The translations under genes were made by a program, and so were the position numbers. A DNA stretch of 51,307 nt, taken from IMG/VR virus record IMGVR_UViG_3300010885_011784, positions 1-51,307 of that record; one strand, written 5' to 3'. The notes below the pieces were generated by a model, which was not told the origin of the DNA, did not search any database, and saw nothing but the letters and a program-made list of their open reading frames with translations. Positions 32,312 to 42,600 of the stretch are shown piece by piece. Numbering within the stretch: the stretch's first letter is position 1; every line of letters starts with the position of its first letter. This DNA comes from a virus.

Positions 32312-35300
32312 TTATCCTAGGGGAGTAGGTCCACCACTAGGAACTGATGTCATTGTTATCTTATACTTACTACCGTTAGAATTGTTACGCAAATATAAAC
32401 CATCACTACCTGCCATTAATGTCCAATCACCTGTACCATTATTAATGTTTACATCACCAACATACAAGTTTCTCCAATATGCATCCCATGTTTGTGATAC
32501 TGTAAATGTACAATCATGTGTTCTATTACCACCCAATTGTGTACCATTAATTCTAACAGTATCTCCATCTGCATATCCATGACCAGGATCATTAACTATA
32601 ACTGCGTATGCTTGTCCACCTATAGCAGTAACAGTATATACTTCAAATAATGCACCTGTTCCACTTCCGCTAGTAGAATCTTGTGTTACATGGTAATAAT
32701 CAGTTAATCCGTATGCTACTGCGGCTGCCGGAGTTCCTGTAATACCGGTAACATAATCAGTACCGCCTGCCTTGCCGCCTAAATTGTTAATTAAACTTCC
32801 ACCTGCAGAACTTGTTTTAGGTGAAAAGTCACCGTGAGGATTAACGGTAACAGTTTGATAACCAGCATTCAAGAATGTAACTTGATTTATATCATGTGAT
32901 ATTTCAAAACCAGAACCAGGATTTACTGGAGGTGTTCCGGGTGTAGTTACAATAGAATTTGGTGCTGATGTAATCCAAAAACTACTTGCAGTAGTTGAAA
33001 AATATCCGCTTTGATTTGTTCCGGTAATTGCAAATGCATCAGTACCACTGTATCCTGAATTGCTTACACGCAATCGTGTTAATGTACCAACTGAAGTTAT
33101 ATTAGGTTGTGCATTTGTTGTTACTGTTCCTGCTGTAGTAGCAGTACTAACGCTACCTGCACTTGTTGCATATGTTGCATTAGCAACAGTGCCAGTAACA
33201 TTTGCACCAGCAATACTAGTTAAACTAGCTCCATTACCTTCAAATACTGTTGCTTTTAATTTACCAGTTGCTTTAGTGAACGTAAATGCACTGTTTCCAG
33301 CAAAAGTACCACCATCGTTGAATTGAACTTCTGTTGTGCTACCACTTGCAGGGGTGCTAGGTGTAGTAACCCATGTTAGATTTCCCGTACCATCTGTTTG
33401 AAGGATGTTACCATTGCCTCCACCTGTAATTTTAACATTAGCAACAGGACCTAAGTTTGTCAACTTGCTTACATTTAAATTACCTACATTAGCATCATCA
33501 GTAACTGTAATATTACCTAACGTACCTAAACTCGTAATATTGCCTTGGGCGGCTGCAGTTACATTACCTGCATAAGCCGCATAGTTTGCATTTGCTACTG
33601 TTCCGGTTAAATTAGCTGCCGGTATACTTGTCAATCCAGCGCCACTACCATTGAATTGTGTAGCGGATACAACGCCCGTGTCTTTGTTGAATGTAAAACT
33701 AGCACTACCTGTCAATGATCCAGCATTGTTAAATTGTACATGTTGATTACTACCTTGAGCACCTGAAGGGCTAGCCCAGCTTAGTACACCAGAACCATTT
33801 GTAGACAAGAAATATCCACTTGTTCCGCCAGTAACACGTAAATTGCCTACATTACCTAAACTTACATTTGCACCGGTAAAGTTTACATTACCGTTAGAAG
33901 ATAAATCTACTGTTGAAATACTTGTTGTTGCAGATACGTTTGCAGTAGTTAACGTTCTTGTGACTGTTATGTTATTACCTTGAATATTACCACTGTTGGC
34001 AAATATAAATCCACCAGATATTATATTACCTGAGACATTTAAGAAGCCTGATCCAGTAATATTAGCAGAAGTTACATTACCACCAACAGTCAAATCTTTG
34101 GTTGTAGTTAAATTATTTGCGGAGATATTACCAGTAGCAACTACGTTTCCACCTGTTGTTAAGTTTCCGCCCACCACATTACCGGTCGCTACAAATCCAC
34201 CTGACGTAGAAATACTAGCGGCACTTATTGTACCCAGTGCAGTAAAATCTCCACCGGTATATAAATTACCACCAGTGATGTTACCGGTAGCACTGATGAG
34301 TCCGGATGTTGTTAAATTACCTACATTAGCTGTACCCGTGATGTTTGCAGAAGCATTACTTTTAATATTTCCACCAGTGATATTACCACTAGCATTTAAG
34401 ATTGAAACTGTACCAATACTTGTGATATTAGGCTGAGAACCAGTAGTCAATGTTCCGGTTAGTAATGTTGCACTTAAATTTCCAGTAGTTTTATTAAATG
34501 TAAAACCTGAATTACCTGCAAAATCACCACCGTCATTAAATTGTACTTGTGTATTTGTACCTGCAGCACCTGTTCCGTCAAGCCAAGATAGGTTGCCGGC
34601 GCCGTCAGTTCCTAATATAGAATTAATAGAACCACCGGTAATACTAACATTACCTACTGCTCCTAAGCTTGTCTTTCCAGACACACTTAAATTACCGGTT
34701 GAAGTAATACCATTTGCCACAAATGCATTTGACATTGTGATAGTAGTATCAGATGCAACTATAGTTGCATTACCTAAATAAACAGTAGTATTAGCGTAGA
34801 TAGAATCCCACCGTTTTGTAGCAGATCCTAAATCAAACGATATATTTGAATTGGGGATTACTGTTGAGTCAATAGTTAATAGGTTATTAACAGTACGTAA
34901 AAGACTTGAAGTTCCTAAAGTTACGTTACCAGTAACACTTAATGCACCACTAGTAGTTAGATTACCACCGGTAATATTACCTGTAGCAATTATCAATCCA
35001 GACGTACCTAAATTGCCTACGTTAGCGTTACCTGTCACACTTAATGTTGTGCTTCCGGTAACTGCTCCGGTGAATACACCTGCGGTTGCACCAATATTAC
35101 CAACGTTAGCATTGCTAGTTACTGACAGACGACCACTAGTAGTTAGATTACCACCGGTGATATTACCTGTAGCAATTATCAATCCAGACGTACCTAAATT
35201 GCCTACGTTAGCGTTACCGGTAGAATTGAAAGTGCCTACTGTAGAAATATTACCTGCACTTGCATTGCCTGTAGCTGATAATGTACCACCTGTTGTTAAA

Positions 35301-38300
35301 TTACCACCGGTAATGGTACTAGTTGCAGTAATACTTCCACCAGTTCTTAAATTACCACCAGTTATGTTACCTGTTGCTGTTATCAATCCACTAGCAGAGA
35401 CATTACTTACTGTACTATTGCCAGTAATGTTCATTGTACCCAAACTAATTAAGCTACCACCAGTGATAGCACCAACTACTGTTGTAAATCCACTTACACC
35501 AATATTACCTAAATTAGAATCACCTATCACAGAAAGATTTACTGATGCTGAAATATTTGGAGCAGACAAGTCTCCGGTTAATGTTAAGCTACCTACTGCC
35601 GCTGTTCCGGTAACTGTTAACTCGCTTAAAGTGCCAATACTAGTAATATTAGGTTGTGCACCTGTTCTTAATGTACCGGTAATAAAATTAGCAGTCAACG
35701 AATTACCTACATTAGCGTTACCACTAGTAATATTTCCGGTAACTGTTAATGTACTTAACGATCCTAAACTTGTTACGTTAGGTTGTGCGGCTGTTGTTAA
35801 TGTACCAGTTAATAAACTACCTCGTACTGTTCCGCTATTAGCAAATATGTTACCACCTGTGATAGTTCCAGTGAAGACACCCGCACCTGCTCCAATATTA
35901 TTTACGTTAGCATTGCCATTAACAGTTAAAGTACCAGAAGCACTTAAATTACTTCCACTGATGTTTCCAGTTGCTGCCACTGCACCACCTGTATTCAAAC
36001 TACCTACTGTTGCAATCCCAGTGACTGATAAAGCTCCACCGGTACTAATATTACCTGCGGTTATATTACTTGTGACTGTAAGTACACCCGGTGTGCTGAT
36101 ATTACCAGCAGAAAGATTACCATTTAATACTAGTACTCCACTAATACCTAAGTTAGTTGTATTTGCATTACCACTGATATTAATATTGCCTACACTTGCA
36201 TTAGCAGTTACAGATAAAGAAGATAATACACCAATGCTTGTGATGTTTGGTTGAGCACCAGTAGTTAATGTACCAGTTAATAAACTACCTCGTACTGTGC
36301 CACTGTTAGCATATAGATTTCCTGATACAGTATTACCAGTAACTGATAAATTACCCAATTGACCAATATTAGATATATTTGGTTGATTAGCTGTTGTTAA
36401 TGTTCCTGTTAAGAAGGCAGCACCTAAAGTTCCTAGATTAGCGTAAACATTGCCACCGGTAATATTACCGGTAGAGTCTAAAGAAGTTACTGTACCAATA
36501 CTAGTAATATTAGGTTGTGTACCGGTAGTCAACACACCTTGTACATAATTACCAGTTATAAGATTTCCTAAAGCCGCATTGCCTGACTGAATGTTACCGG
36601 TTACATTTAGTGATCCTAATGTACCTGTTTGAGTAATATTAGGTTGTTGTCCTGTTGTTAGTGTACCTGTGAAATAATTAGCAGTAATCAAATTACTAAA
36701 AACTGCATTACCTGCTCGTAAATTACCGTAAGTTACTACAGTAATTGCATTGTTTAATAGTGTCGAACTACTAGCAAGCACGAATTCGCTTGCACTAGTT
36801 TTCCAACCCATGAATGCGTCAGTTGGAGTTGTTGTATAGTAATGTAATAATGTACCTCTATCTTTTGCATCATTTAATCCTAGAGGTGTACCATTTGGAT
36901 TGCCGCCTAATTCAATTAATGAATCTTTAATACCTAAATTACCATTGATAGAAATATCAGTTACTGTTAAAGTAGTTAGCGTCAATGCATTGTTAACAGT
37001 AAGATTGCCGGTAATAGTATTACCAGTAATATTGATTTCAGACATTGTTCCAACACTAGTAATGTTGGGTTGTGAATTTGTTGTGACAGTACCTGTTAAC
37101 AATGTTGCTTTTACAGTACCTGAGTTAGCATATACATTACCAGAAATTATGTTAGAGGTGACTGATAAATTAGCAGATGTACCAATGTTACCGGTAACAT
37201 CTAATGTACTTAATGTGCCTACTGAAGTTACATTTGGTTGAGCATTTGTTGTTAATGTACCCGTCAATTGACTAGCTTTGATAATACCTATGTTAGCATA
37301 TACATTACCTGCTGTTATATTTGAAGTTACAGAAAGATTAGAACCGGTATTAAAATATCCGGTTGCAGTTATATTACCAGTAACATCTAAGTTACCACCA
37401 ACAGTTTCACTTCCGGTGACTGCTAAACTTGTTAGTGTACCAACTGATGTAATATTAGGTTGTGCATTAGTAGTTAATGTACCTGTAAAATAGTTTGCAG
37501 TTACTAAATTACTGAATATTGCATTGCCTGCACGTACATTACCTAATTTAGCTATAGTAACATTGTTAGTTGACAATGATGCTTCGCTTGCAAAAGTGAA
37601 TTCAGCATTATTATTCTTCCAACCCATGAATGCATCCACAGGAGTTGTTGTATAATAATGTAATAGAGTACCTCTATCTTTTCCATCATTGCTACCTAGA
37701 GCAACACTATTTGGATTGCCGCCTAATTCAATTACCGGATCTTTGACGTTCAATGTAGATACGTCTGCATATGCTGTTGTTCCAGTAACAGTTAGATTAC
37801 CATTAATGATTGTATCTTGTACAGTTAATGCATTGGCTTTTAGATTACCATTTGATTCAATATTGTTAGCAATTAAATTACCAGTAACAGATAGACTACT
37901 TAATGTACCTATTGTAGTAATATTTGGTTGACTTGCAGTTGTTAATGTACCATTTAATAAACTTGCACCAATAGTTCCTGTATTAGCGTATATATTAGCG
38001 GCTGTAATGTTAGCGGTAACATCTAATGTACTTAATGTGCCTACTGAAGTAATATTTGGTTGACTTGCAGTTGTTAATGTACCAGTTAAGTATGTAGCAC
38101 TTACTAGATTACCCCCTGACAATGAATTGCTCGAACCCAATATAACATTATTCAATGTTCCTAAACTCGTAATATTAGGTTGTGATGCAGTTGTTAAGGT
38201 ACCTGTTAGATTGGCTGCTCTAATAGTTCCTGTATTGGCAAAAACATTACCTGCTGTTGCATTCCCCGTAACTGCTAGTGAAGTTAATGTACCCAGACTA

Positions 38301-39598
38301 GTAATGTTTGATTGAGCATTTGTATATACTGTTCCTGCAATCAATGCATTACCCACTTGACCTGATACATTAGCACCGGCTACTGCATTAGCGGTTGTTG
38401 CAAATGACACTGCACCGGACACATTAGAACCGGCTACTGCATTAGCAATTGCCGCATATGAAACTTGGTCGCTTACATTAGCACCTGCTACACTATTAGC
38501 TATTCCTGCATATGCAACTTCACCTGAGACATTGGCGCCTGACACTGCATTTGCGGTTGTTGCAAATGCTACTGCGCCAGAAACGTTAGCACCTGCTACT
38601 GCATTAGCTGTTGCCGCAAAAGTAACTTGTCCATTAACATTAGCACCTTGAATGTTACCAAGATTATTAGCACTACCAATGAAAAAGTTAGCAGTGACTG
38701 CATTACCTAAACTTGGATTAGTTGCGGCAGTTACTGCTAATCCGTTAAGTGTTCCCACACTTGTGATATTTGTTTGACTAGCAGTTGTTAATGTACCCGT
38801 TAGATTGGCTGCTCTAATAGTTCCTGTATTAGCAAAAACATTACCAGCAACAATATTTCCAGTAACACCTAGTGTTGTTAGAGAACCAACACTTGTGATA
38901 TTAGGTTGTGCCGCAGTAGTTAATGTACCTTCTAAAAATGTAGCACTTACTAAGTTACCACCTGACAATGAATTACTTGAACCCATTGCTGTGTTAAGTA
39001 GCGTACCAACTGAAGTGATATTGGGTTGAGCGTTTGTATAAACAGTACCTGCAATTAATGCATTAGCTACTTGCCCGGACACATTAGAACCGGCTACTGC
39101 ATTGGCTGTTGTCGCAAATGCTACTGCACCGGACACATTAGCACCGGCTACTGCATTAGCGGTTGTTGCAAATGCCACTGCACCTGATACGTTTGCACCG
39201 GCTACTGCATTGGCTGTTGTCGCAAATGCCACTGCACCTGATACGTTAGCACCGGCTACTGCATTGGCTATTGTCGCAAATGCCACTGCGCCAGAGACAT
39301 TGCTACCTTGAATGTTGCTTAAGTTATTACCTGCGCCAATAAAGAAATTAGCAGTTGAGGCATTGCCTAAATTAGCATTTGTAACTGCAATATTACCAAC
39401 CAAAGTTAATAGATTTGTAGAACTGTTAAATGTTAAATTGGCACTGCCACTAAGGTTACCGGCATCATTAAATTGAACTTGCTTATCACTTCCGCCAACT
39501 TTGCCATCTACATAATTTTTAGTAGCCGCATCACCGCTACTAGTAGGGTCTACCAAATTTCTAATCTGCGTCGGGGTTCCCCATGTGAATGTTGCCAT
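32312..39598 (-). CDS. Giant repeat tail fibre, 2428 aa
   Basis: The largest gene of the window. The N-terminus (MATFTWGTPTQIRNLVDPTS) gives a short attachment region. From about residue 85 on it consists of repeats: about 19 copies by eye of the motif LTTxxQPNITSVGTLTSL(x)V, many copies of 'AVAGANVSGAVAFATTAN', and two copies of a module starting IELGGNPN (about residues 616-690 and 891-960). A fibre or spike of thin repeated beta-strands is predicted. The C-terminus (about 2250-2428) changes to a globular module with 'GHGYADGDTVRINGTQL'. It lies 18 bases after the 1388-aa fibre, with AGGA upstream, and is probably co-transcribed with it. Confidence 0.88.
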   Translation of the reverse strand: MATFTWGTPTQIRNLVDPTSSGDAATKNYVDGKVGGSDKQVQFNDAGNLSGSANLTFNSSTNLLTLVGNIAVTNANLGNASTANFFIGAGNNLSNIQGSNVSGAVAFATIANAVAGANVSGAVAFATTANAVAGANVSGAVAFATTANAVAGANVSGAVAFATTANAVAGSNVSGQVANALIAGTVYTNAQPNITSVGTLLNTAMGSSNSLSGGNLVSATFLEGTLTTAAQPNITSVGSLTTLGVTGNIVAGNVFANTGTIRAANLTGTLTTASQTNITSVGTLNGLAVTAATNPSLGNAVTANFFIGSANNLGNIQGANVNGQVTFAATANAVAGANVSGAVAFATTANAVSGANVSGEVAYAGIANSVAGANVSDQVSYAAIANAVAGSNVSGAVSFATTANAVAGANVSGQVGNALIAGTVYTNAQSNITSLGTLTSLAVTGNATAGNVFANTGTIRAANLTGTLTTASQPNITSLGTLNNVILGSSNSLSGGNLVSATYLTGTLTTASQPNITSVGTLSTLDVTANITAANIYANTGTIGASLLNGTLTTASQPNITTIGTLSSLSVTGNLIANNIESNGNLKANALTVQDTIINGNLTVTGTTAYADVSTLNVKDPVIELGGNPNSVALGSNDGKDRGTLLHYYTTTPVDAFMGWKNNNAEFTFASEASLSTNNVTIAKLGNVRAGNAIFSNLVTANYFTGTLTTNAQPNITSVGTLTSLAVTGSETVGGNLDVTGNITATGYFNTGSNLSVTSNITAGNVYANIGIIKASQLTGTLTTNAQPNVTSVGTLSTLDVTGNIGTSANLSVTSNIISGNVYANSGTVKATLLTGTVTTNSQPNITSVGTMSEINITGNTITGNLTVNNALTLTTLTVTDISINGNLGIKDSLIELGGNPNGTPLGLNDAKDRGTLLHYYTTTPTDAFMGWKTSASEFVLASSSTLLNNAITVVTYGNLRAGNAVFSNLITANYFTGTLTTGQQPNITQTGTLGSLNVTGNIQSGNAALGNLITGNYVQGVLTTGTQPNITSIGTVTSLDSTGNITGGNVYANLGTLGAAFLTGTLTTANQPNISNIGQLGNLSVTGNTVSGNLYANSGTVRGSLLTGTLTTGAQPNITSIGVLSSLSVTANASVGNINISGNANTTNLGISGVLVLNGNLSAGNISTPGVLTVTSNITAGNISTGGALSVTGIATVGSLNTGGAVAATGNISGSNLSASGTLTVNGNANVNNIGAGAGVFTGTITGGNIFANSGTVRGSLLTGTLTTAAQPNVTSLGSLSTLTVTGNITSGNANVGNSLTANFITGTLRTGAQPNITSIGTLSELTVTGTAAVGSLTLTGDLSAPNISASVNLSVIGDSNLGNIGVSGFTTVVGAITGGSLISLGTMNITGNSTVSNVSASGLITATGNITGGNLRTGGSITATSTITGGNLTTGGTLSATGNASAGNISTVGTFNSTGNANVGNLGTSGLIIATGNITGGNLTTSGRLSVTSNANVGNIGATAGVFTGAVTGSTTLSVTGNANVGNLGTSGLIIATGNITGGNLTTSGALSVTGNVTLGTSSLLRTVNNLLTIDSTVIPNSNISFDLGSATKRWDSIYANTTVYLGNATIVASDTTITMSNAFVANGITSTGNLSVSGKTSLGAVGNVSITGGSINSILGTDGAGNLSWLDGTGAAGTNTQVQFNDGGDFAGNSGFTFNKTTGNLSATLLTGTLTTGSQPNITSIGTVSILNASGNITGGNIKSNASANITGTANVGNLTTSGLISATGNITGGNLYTGGDFTALGTISAASISTSGGFVATGNVVGGNLTTGGNVVATGNISANNLTTTKDLTVGGNVTSANITGSGFLNVSGNIISGGFIFANSGNIQGNNITVTRTLTTANVSATTSISTVDLSSNGNVNFTGANVSLGNVGNLRVTGGTSGYFLSTNGSGVLSWASPSGAQGSNQHVQFNNAGSLTGSASFTFNKDTGVVSATQFNGSGAGLTSIPAANLTGTVANANYAAYAGNVTAAAQGNITSLGTLGNITVTDDANVGNLNVSKLTNLGPVANVKITGGGNGNILQTDGTGNLTWVTTPSTPASGSTTEVQFNDGGTFAGNSAFTFTKATGKLKATVFEGNGASLTSIAGANVTGTVANATYATSAGSVSTATTAGTVTTNAQPNITSVGTLTRLRVSNSGYSGTDAFAITGTNQSGYFSTTASSFWITSAPNSIVTTPGTPPVNPGSGFEISHDINQVTFLNAGYQTVTVNPHGDFSPKTSSAGGSLINNLGGKAGGTDYVTGITGTPAAAVAYGLTDYYHVTQDSTSGSGTGALFEVYTVTAIGGQAYAVIVNDPGHGYADGDTVRINGTQLGGNRTHDCTFTVSQTWDAYWRNLYVGDVNINNGTGDWTLMAGSDGLYLRNNSNGSKYKITMTSVPSGGPTPLG
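38375..38644. repeat. Five diverged copies of the same 54-base repeat
   Basis: Copies start at about 38375, 38429, 38483, 38537 and 38591. They code for variants of the 18-residue unit and are followed by the same downstream module as the first array, suggesting a segmental duplication inside the gene. Confidence 0.75.
39089..39304. repeat. Four 54-base tandem repeats in the giant fibre gene
   Basis: Unit begins ACCGGCTACTGCATTGG; copies start at 39089, 39143, 39197 and 39251. Each encodes 18 residues (AVAGANVSGAVAFATTAN). DNA identity is high, especially the last copies. Confidence 0.85.
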
Positions 39599-39616
39599 TT
39601 TTTTATTTTCCTATTA

Positions 39617-42600
39617 TTATGTGGTCACTGAGATTTTTAGTGAGGTGCTGAAATTAGTAAATCCATAAACTTGATATGTATGTCCACTAATAGTTTGATT
39701 TAGATATGATATTGCCGGCGTATCTACCACTGTAAATCCTTGGTCAACGTGTTGGAATGTATGCGTTGTAGTCGCACCCGGGACAGCTAACCATAAATAG
39801 TTAGAAGTTGTAGAAGATGAATTTGCCCCATCACCAACAGCATACGCTTTTGTTAAATATAAGTCACTATTAATGAAGTTAGGATTAGCACTGCTTCCTG
39901 TAGTCTTATAGAACAATGGATAATATTTAGTTGCAGCCGCTACTGTAGCAGTAGTAGATATCGTAGATGTACCGGATGTTACATTAGCACCCAAACCAAC
40001 ATAATCTGTTGTACTGATTGTATAGCTATATGAACTGTCCAACGAACTAGATGTTCCTGATGTTGTTCCGGTAGTACTTAATGTACCAAATACACTTGCA
40101 TTACCAACTTGTTCATATCGCAAATTACCGCTATTAACTGTTCCGGTAACCGCTGAGTTCCAATTAAATGATTGACTTACATTCCAGAAAGGAATTGAAG
40201 CTGCCGTCCAACTACCATTAAAGCTAATATTAAATGGCAAGTATTGATTGTTAGTTAAATTATTACCGTTTGTGTTAAATACACCTCTACTTGTTGTCAA
40301 TGTTGCAGAAATTGTAAGCGGGCTACCGACTGTCTGTGATCCTGCGGCAAATAAACTAGAAGGTATAGAGTACGTGCCGCCTGCATTGGTTGCTATACTT
40401 AGGCTTGTTAAATTAGTACCTGTAATAACCGTACCACCAATAACGATAGAATCTGAAGATTTAATGTCAAATGTAGCATTAGCAAGACCCAATGTAATTG
40501 TGATATCACGTGTATTGACTGTGCTTGTAACTCCATTAGTGTATGCGTTCTTACTTGTTCCACCACTAGACCATACATCAGTCATTGTGAATGTTACCGG
40601 ACCTAATTGTCTTAATGTAAATACGCCTGCCGGATATTGAGTATTAGCATAATCTATGTCAAATACAAGCGCAGAACCTGCTACTAAATTATTGACTGTA
40701 GAAGTTGCATATGCTTTACCATTGCCAAATATCAATCCACCGGCGCCATCAGATATCAACGCTTGTCCAGTAGTGCCGCCTGGTAATTTTAAACTTGTAG
40801 CATTTAAATATCCTGCAACATTTACACCAGTTGAAGTAACTACTGCAACGTTAGCAGTTCCGTTAACTGATACAGTTACATTACTGTTTGCTGTAACGGT
40901 TACATTACTGTTACCATTAAACAATGTACTCGGACTTAATGATATCCATTGTACACCTGTAGTTGTTGTACTTAATACTTGACCACTTACACCAGTTGAA
41001 CCATTAATAACAATAGGAGTAGTAGAAGTTAAAAGAATATTTCCTGCAACACTTACACTGTTAGAAGATATAGTACCATTACCAAATGTCGATGTTACTG
41101 TAGAATTACCAACAGTCAACGAACTTAATCTACCAACAGTTGTTATATTAGTTTGTGCGGCTGTTGTTAATGTACCTGTTAGATTAGTCGCACCAATTGT
41201 ACCACTATTGGCATATAAGTTTCTAGCAATAACATTGCCAGTAACTGTAGTAGTTCCGGTAGCAGTTATATTTCCAGTAACAACATTACCTGAATTTACA
41301 TTTGCAGTAGTAGTTAAATTTGCATTTAAAGTTAATGCACCCGAAACGTCGGTAGTTAATTCTCCGGCAGCGCCTAAATAAATTGTACTACCTGATAGAT
41401 ATAAATCTTTCCAACGTTGTGTTGGTGATCCCAAATTGTATGTTATATTTGCGCTTGGTAACAATGCACCGGTAATGTTACCTGTGATTACAAGATTAGA
41501 AATATTTGTATTTAAACTAACATTTAGATTACCGGAAGTAGATAAATTACCAGCAGAAACATTACCACTGAACGTTCCTCTACCAGTAGAAATATTACCA
41601 GATGTTATGTTCCCTGTAACTACTAAATTATCTGTAGTACTAATTTGTCCAACCGCAACTACTGCACCTACATTTAAATTAGCGACTGCGGCGTTACCGG
41701 TTACAATCAATGTACCGCTAGTAGAAATATTACCTGCCGCAATGTTACTTGTTACAGTAACATTACCTACATTAATATTACCTATAGTAGCATTGGTATT
41801 AACTGTTAGTGTGTTAGTCGTTACTAAATTAGACAACCCTGCATTTTGACCACTGATGTTACCGGTGAATACACCAATAGTAGCACCTATGTTACCTACA
41901 TTAGCATTTCCTGTTACGTTTAATACACCTGCAGTGTTTAAATTACCACCGGTAATGTTACCAGTAGCTACTACTAGACCGGCAGTACCTAAATTACCTA
42001 CATTAGCATTACCGGTTACTACAATGCTTGTTAGTGTACCAACACTAGTAATATTTGGTTGTGCATTTGTATAAACGGTTCCAGTAACTAATGAATTACC
42101 CACTTGTCCAGTAACATTAGCACCAGTCAAACTACTTAAGTTTCCTCCATTTCCTGCAACTGAAAGTGCAGTTAATAATCCTGAAACTTTATTAAAAGTT
42201 AGTCTAGCATTACCGCCAAATGTACTGTTGTCATTGAATTGTACTTGACTGTCTACACCACCGGGATTAGTGATAACTTGTTGTGTTGGTAACCAGTTGA
42301 GACCAGAACCATCTGCTTTTACTGTTAGTACATAATTTGCAGTAATTCCGCCTATAGTTAAATTACCTACGTTACCCAAGTTTACTGGTCCGCTGACTTC
42401 TAAATCAATTAATGTACCTATGTTTGTAATATTTGGTTGGCTTGCAGTAGTTAATGTTCCTGTAATAAAGTTAGCAGTTGCAACATTACCTAAATTAGCA
42501 TTACTAACATTTAAATTACCTGCAATAGTTGCAGTAGTTCCATTCGATGTAACAGATTGGGTATTAATAAACAGTGAAGTACCAACGTAAACATTTTTCC

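Noticed and set aside
34851-36254. A 467-codon open frame on the plus strand inside the giant fibre gene
   Set aside because: It is an antisense shadow of repeats with little stop codon use; it is rich in Val, Pro and Leu with no start signal, and the minus-strand gene explains the whole stretch.
38375-39304. Possible CRISPR array
   Set aside because: The 54-base units are in-frame coding repeats without distinct spacers, and no cas gene is near.
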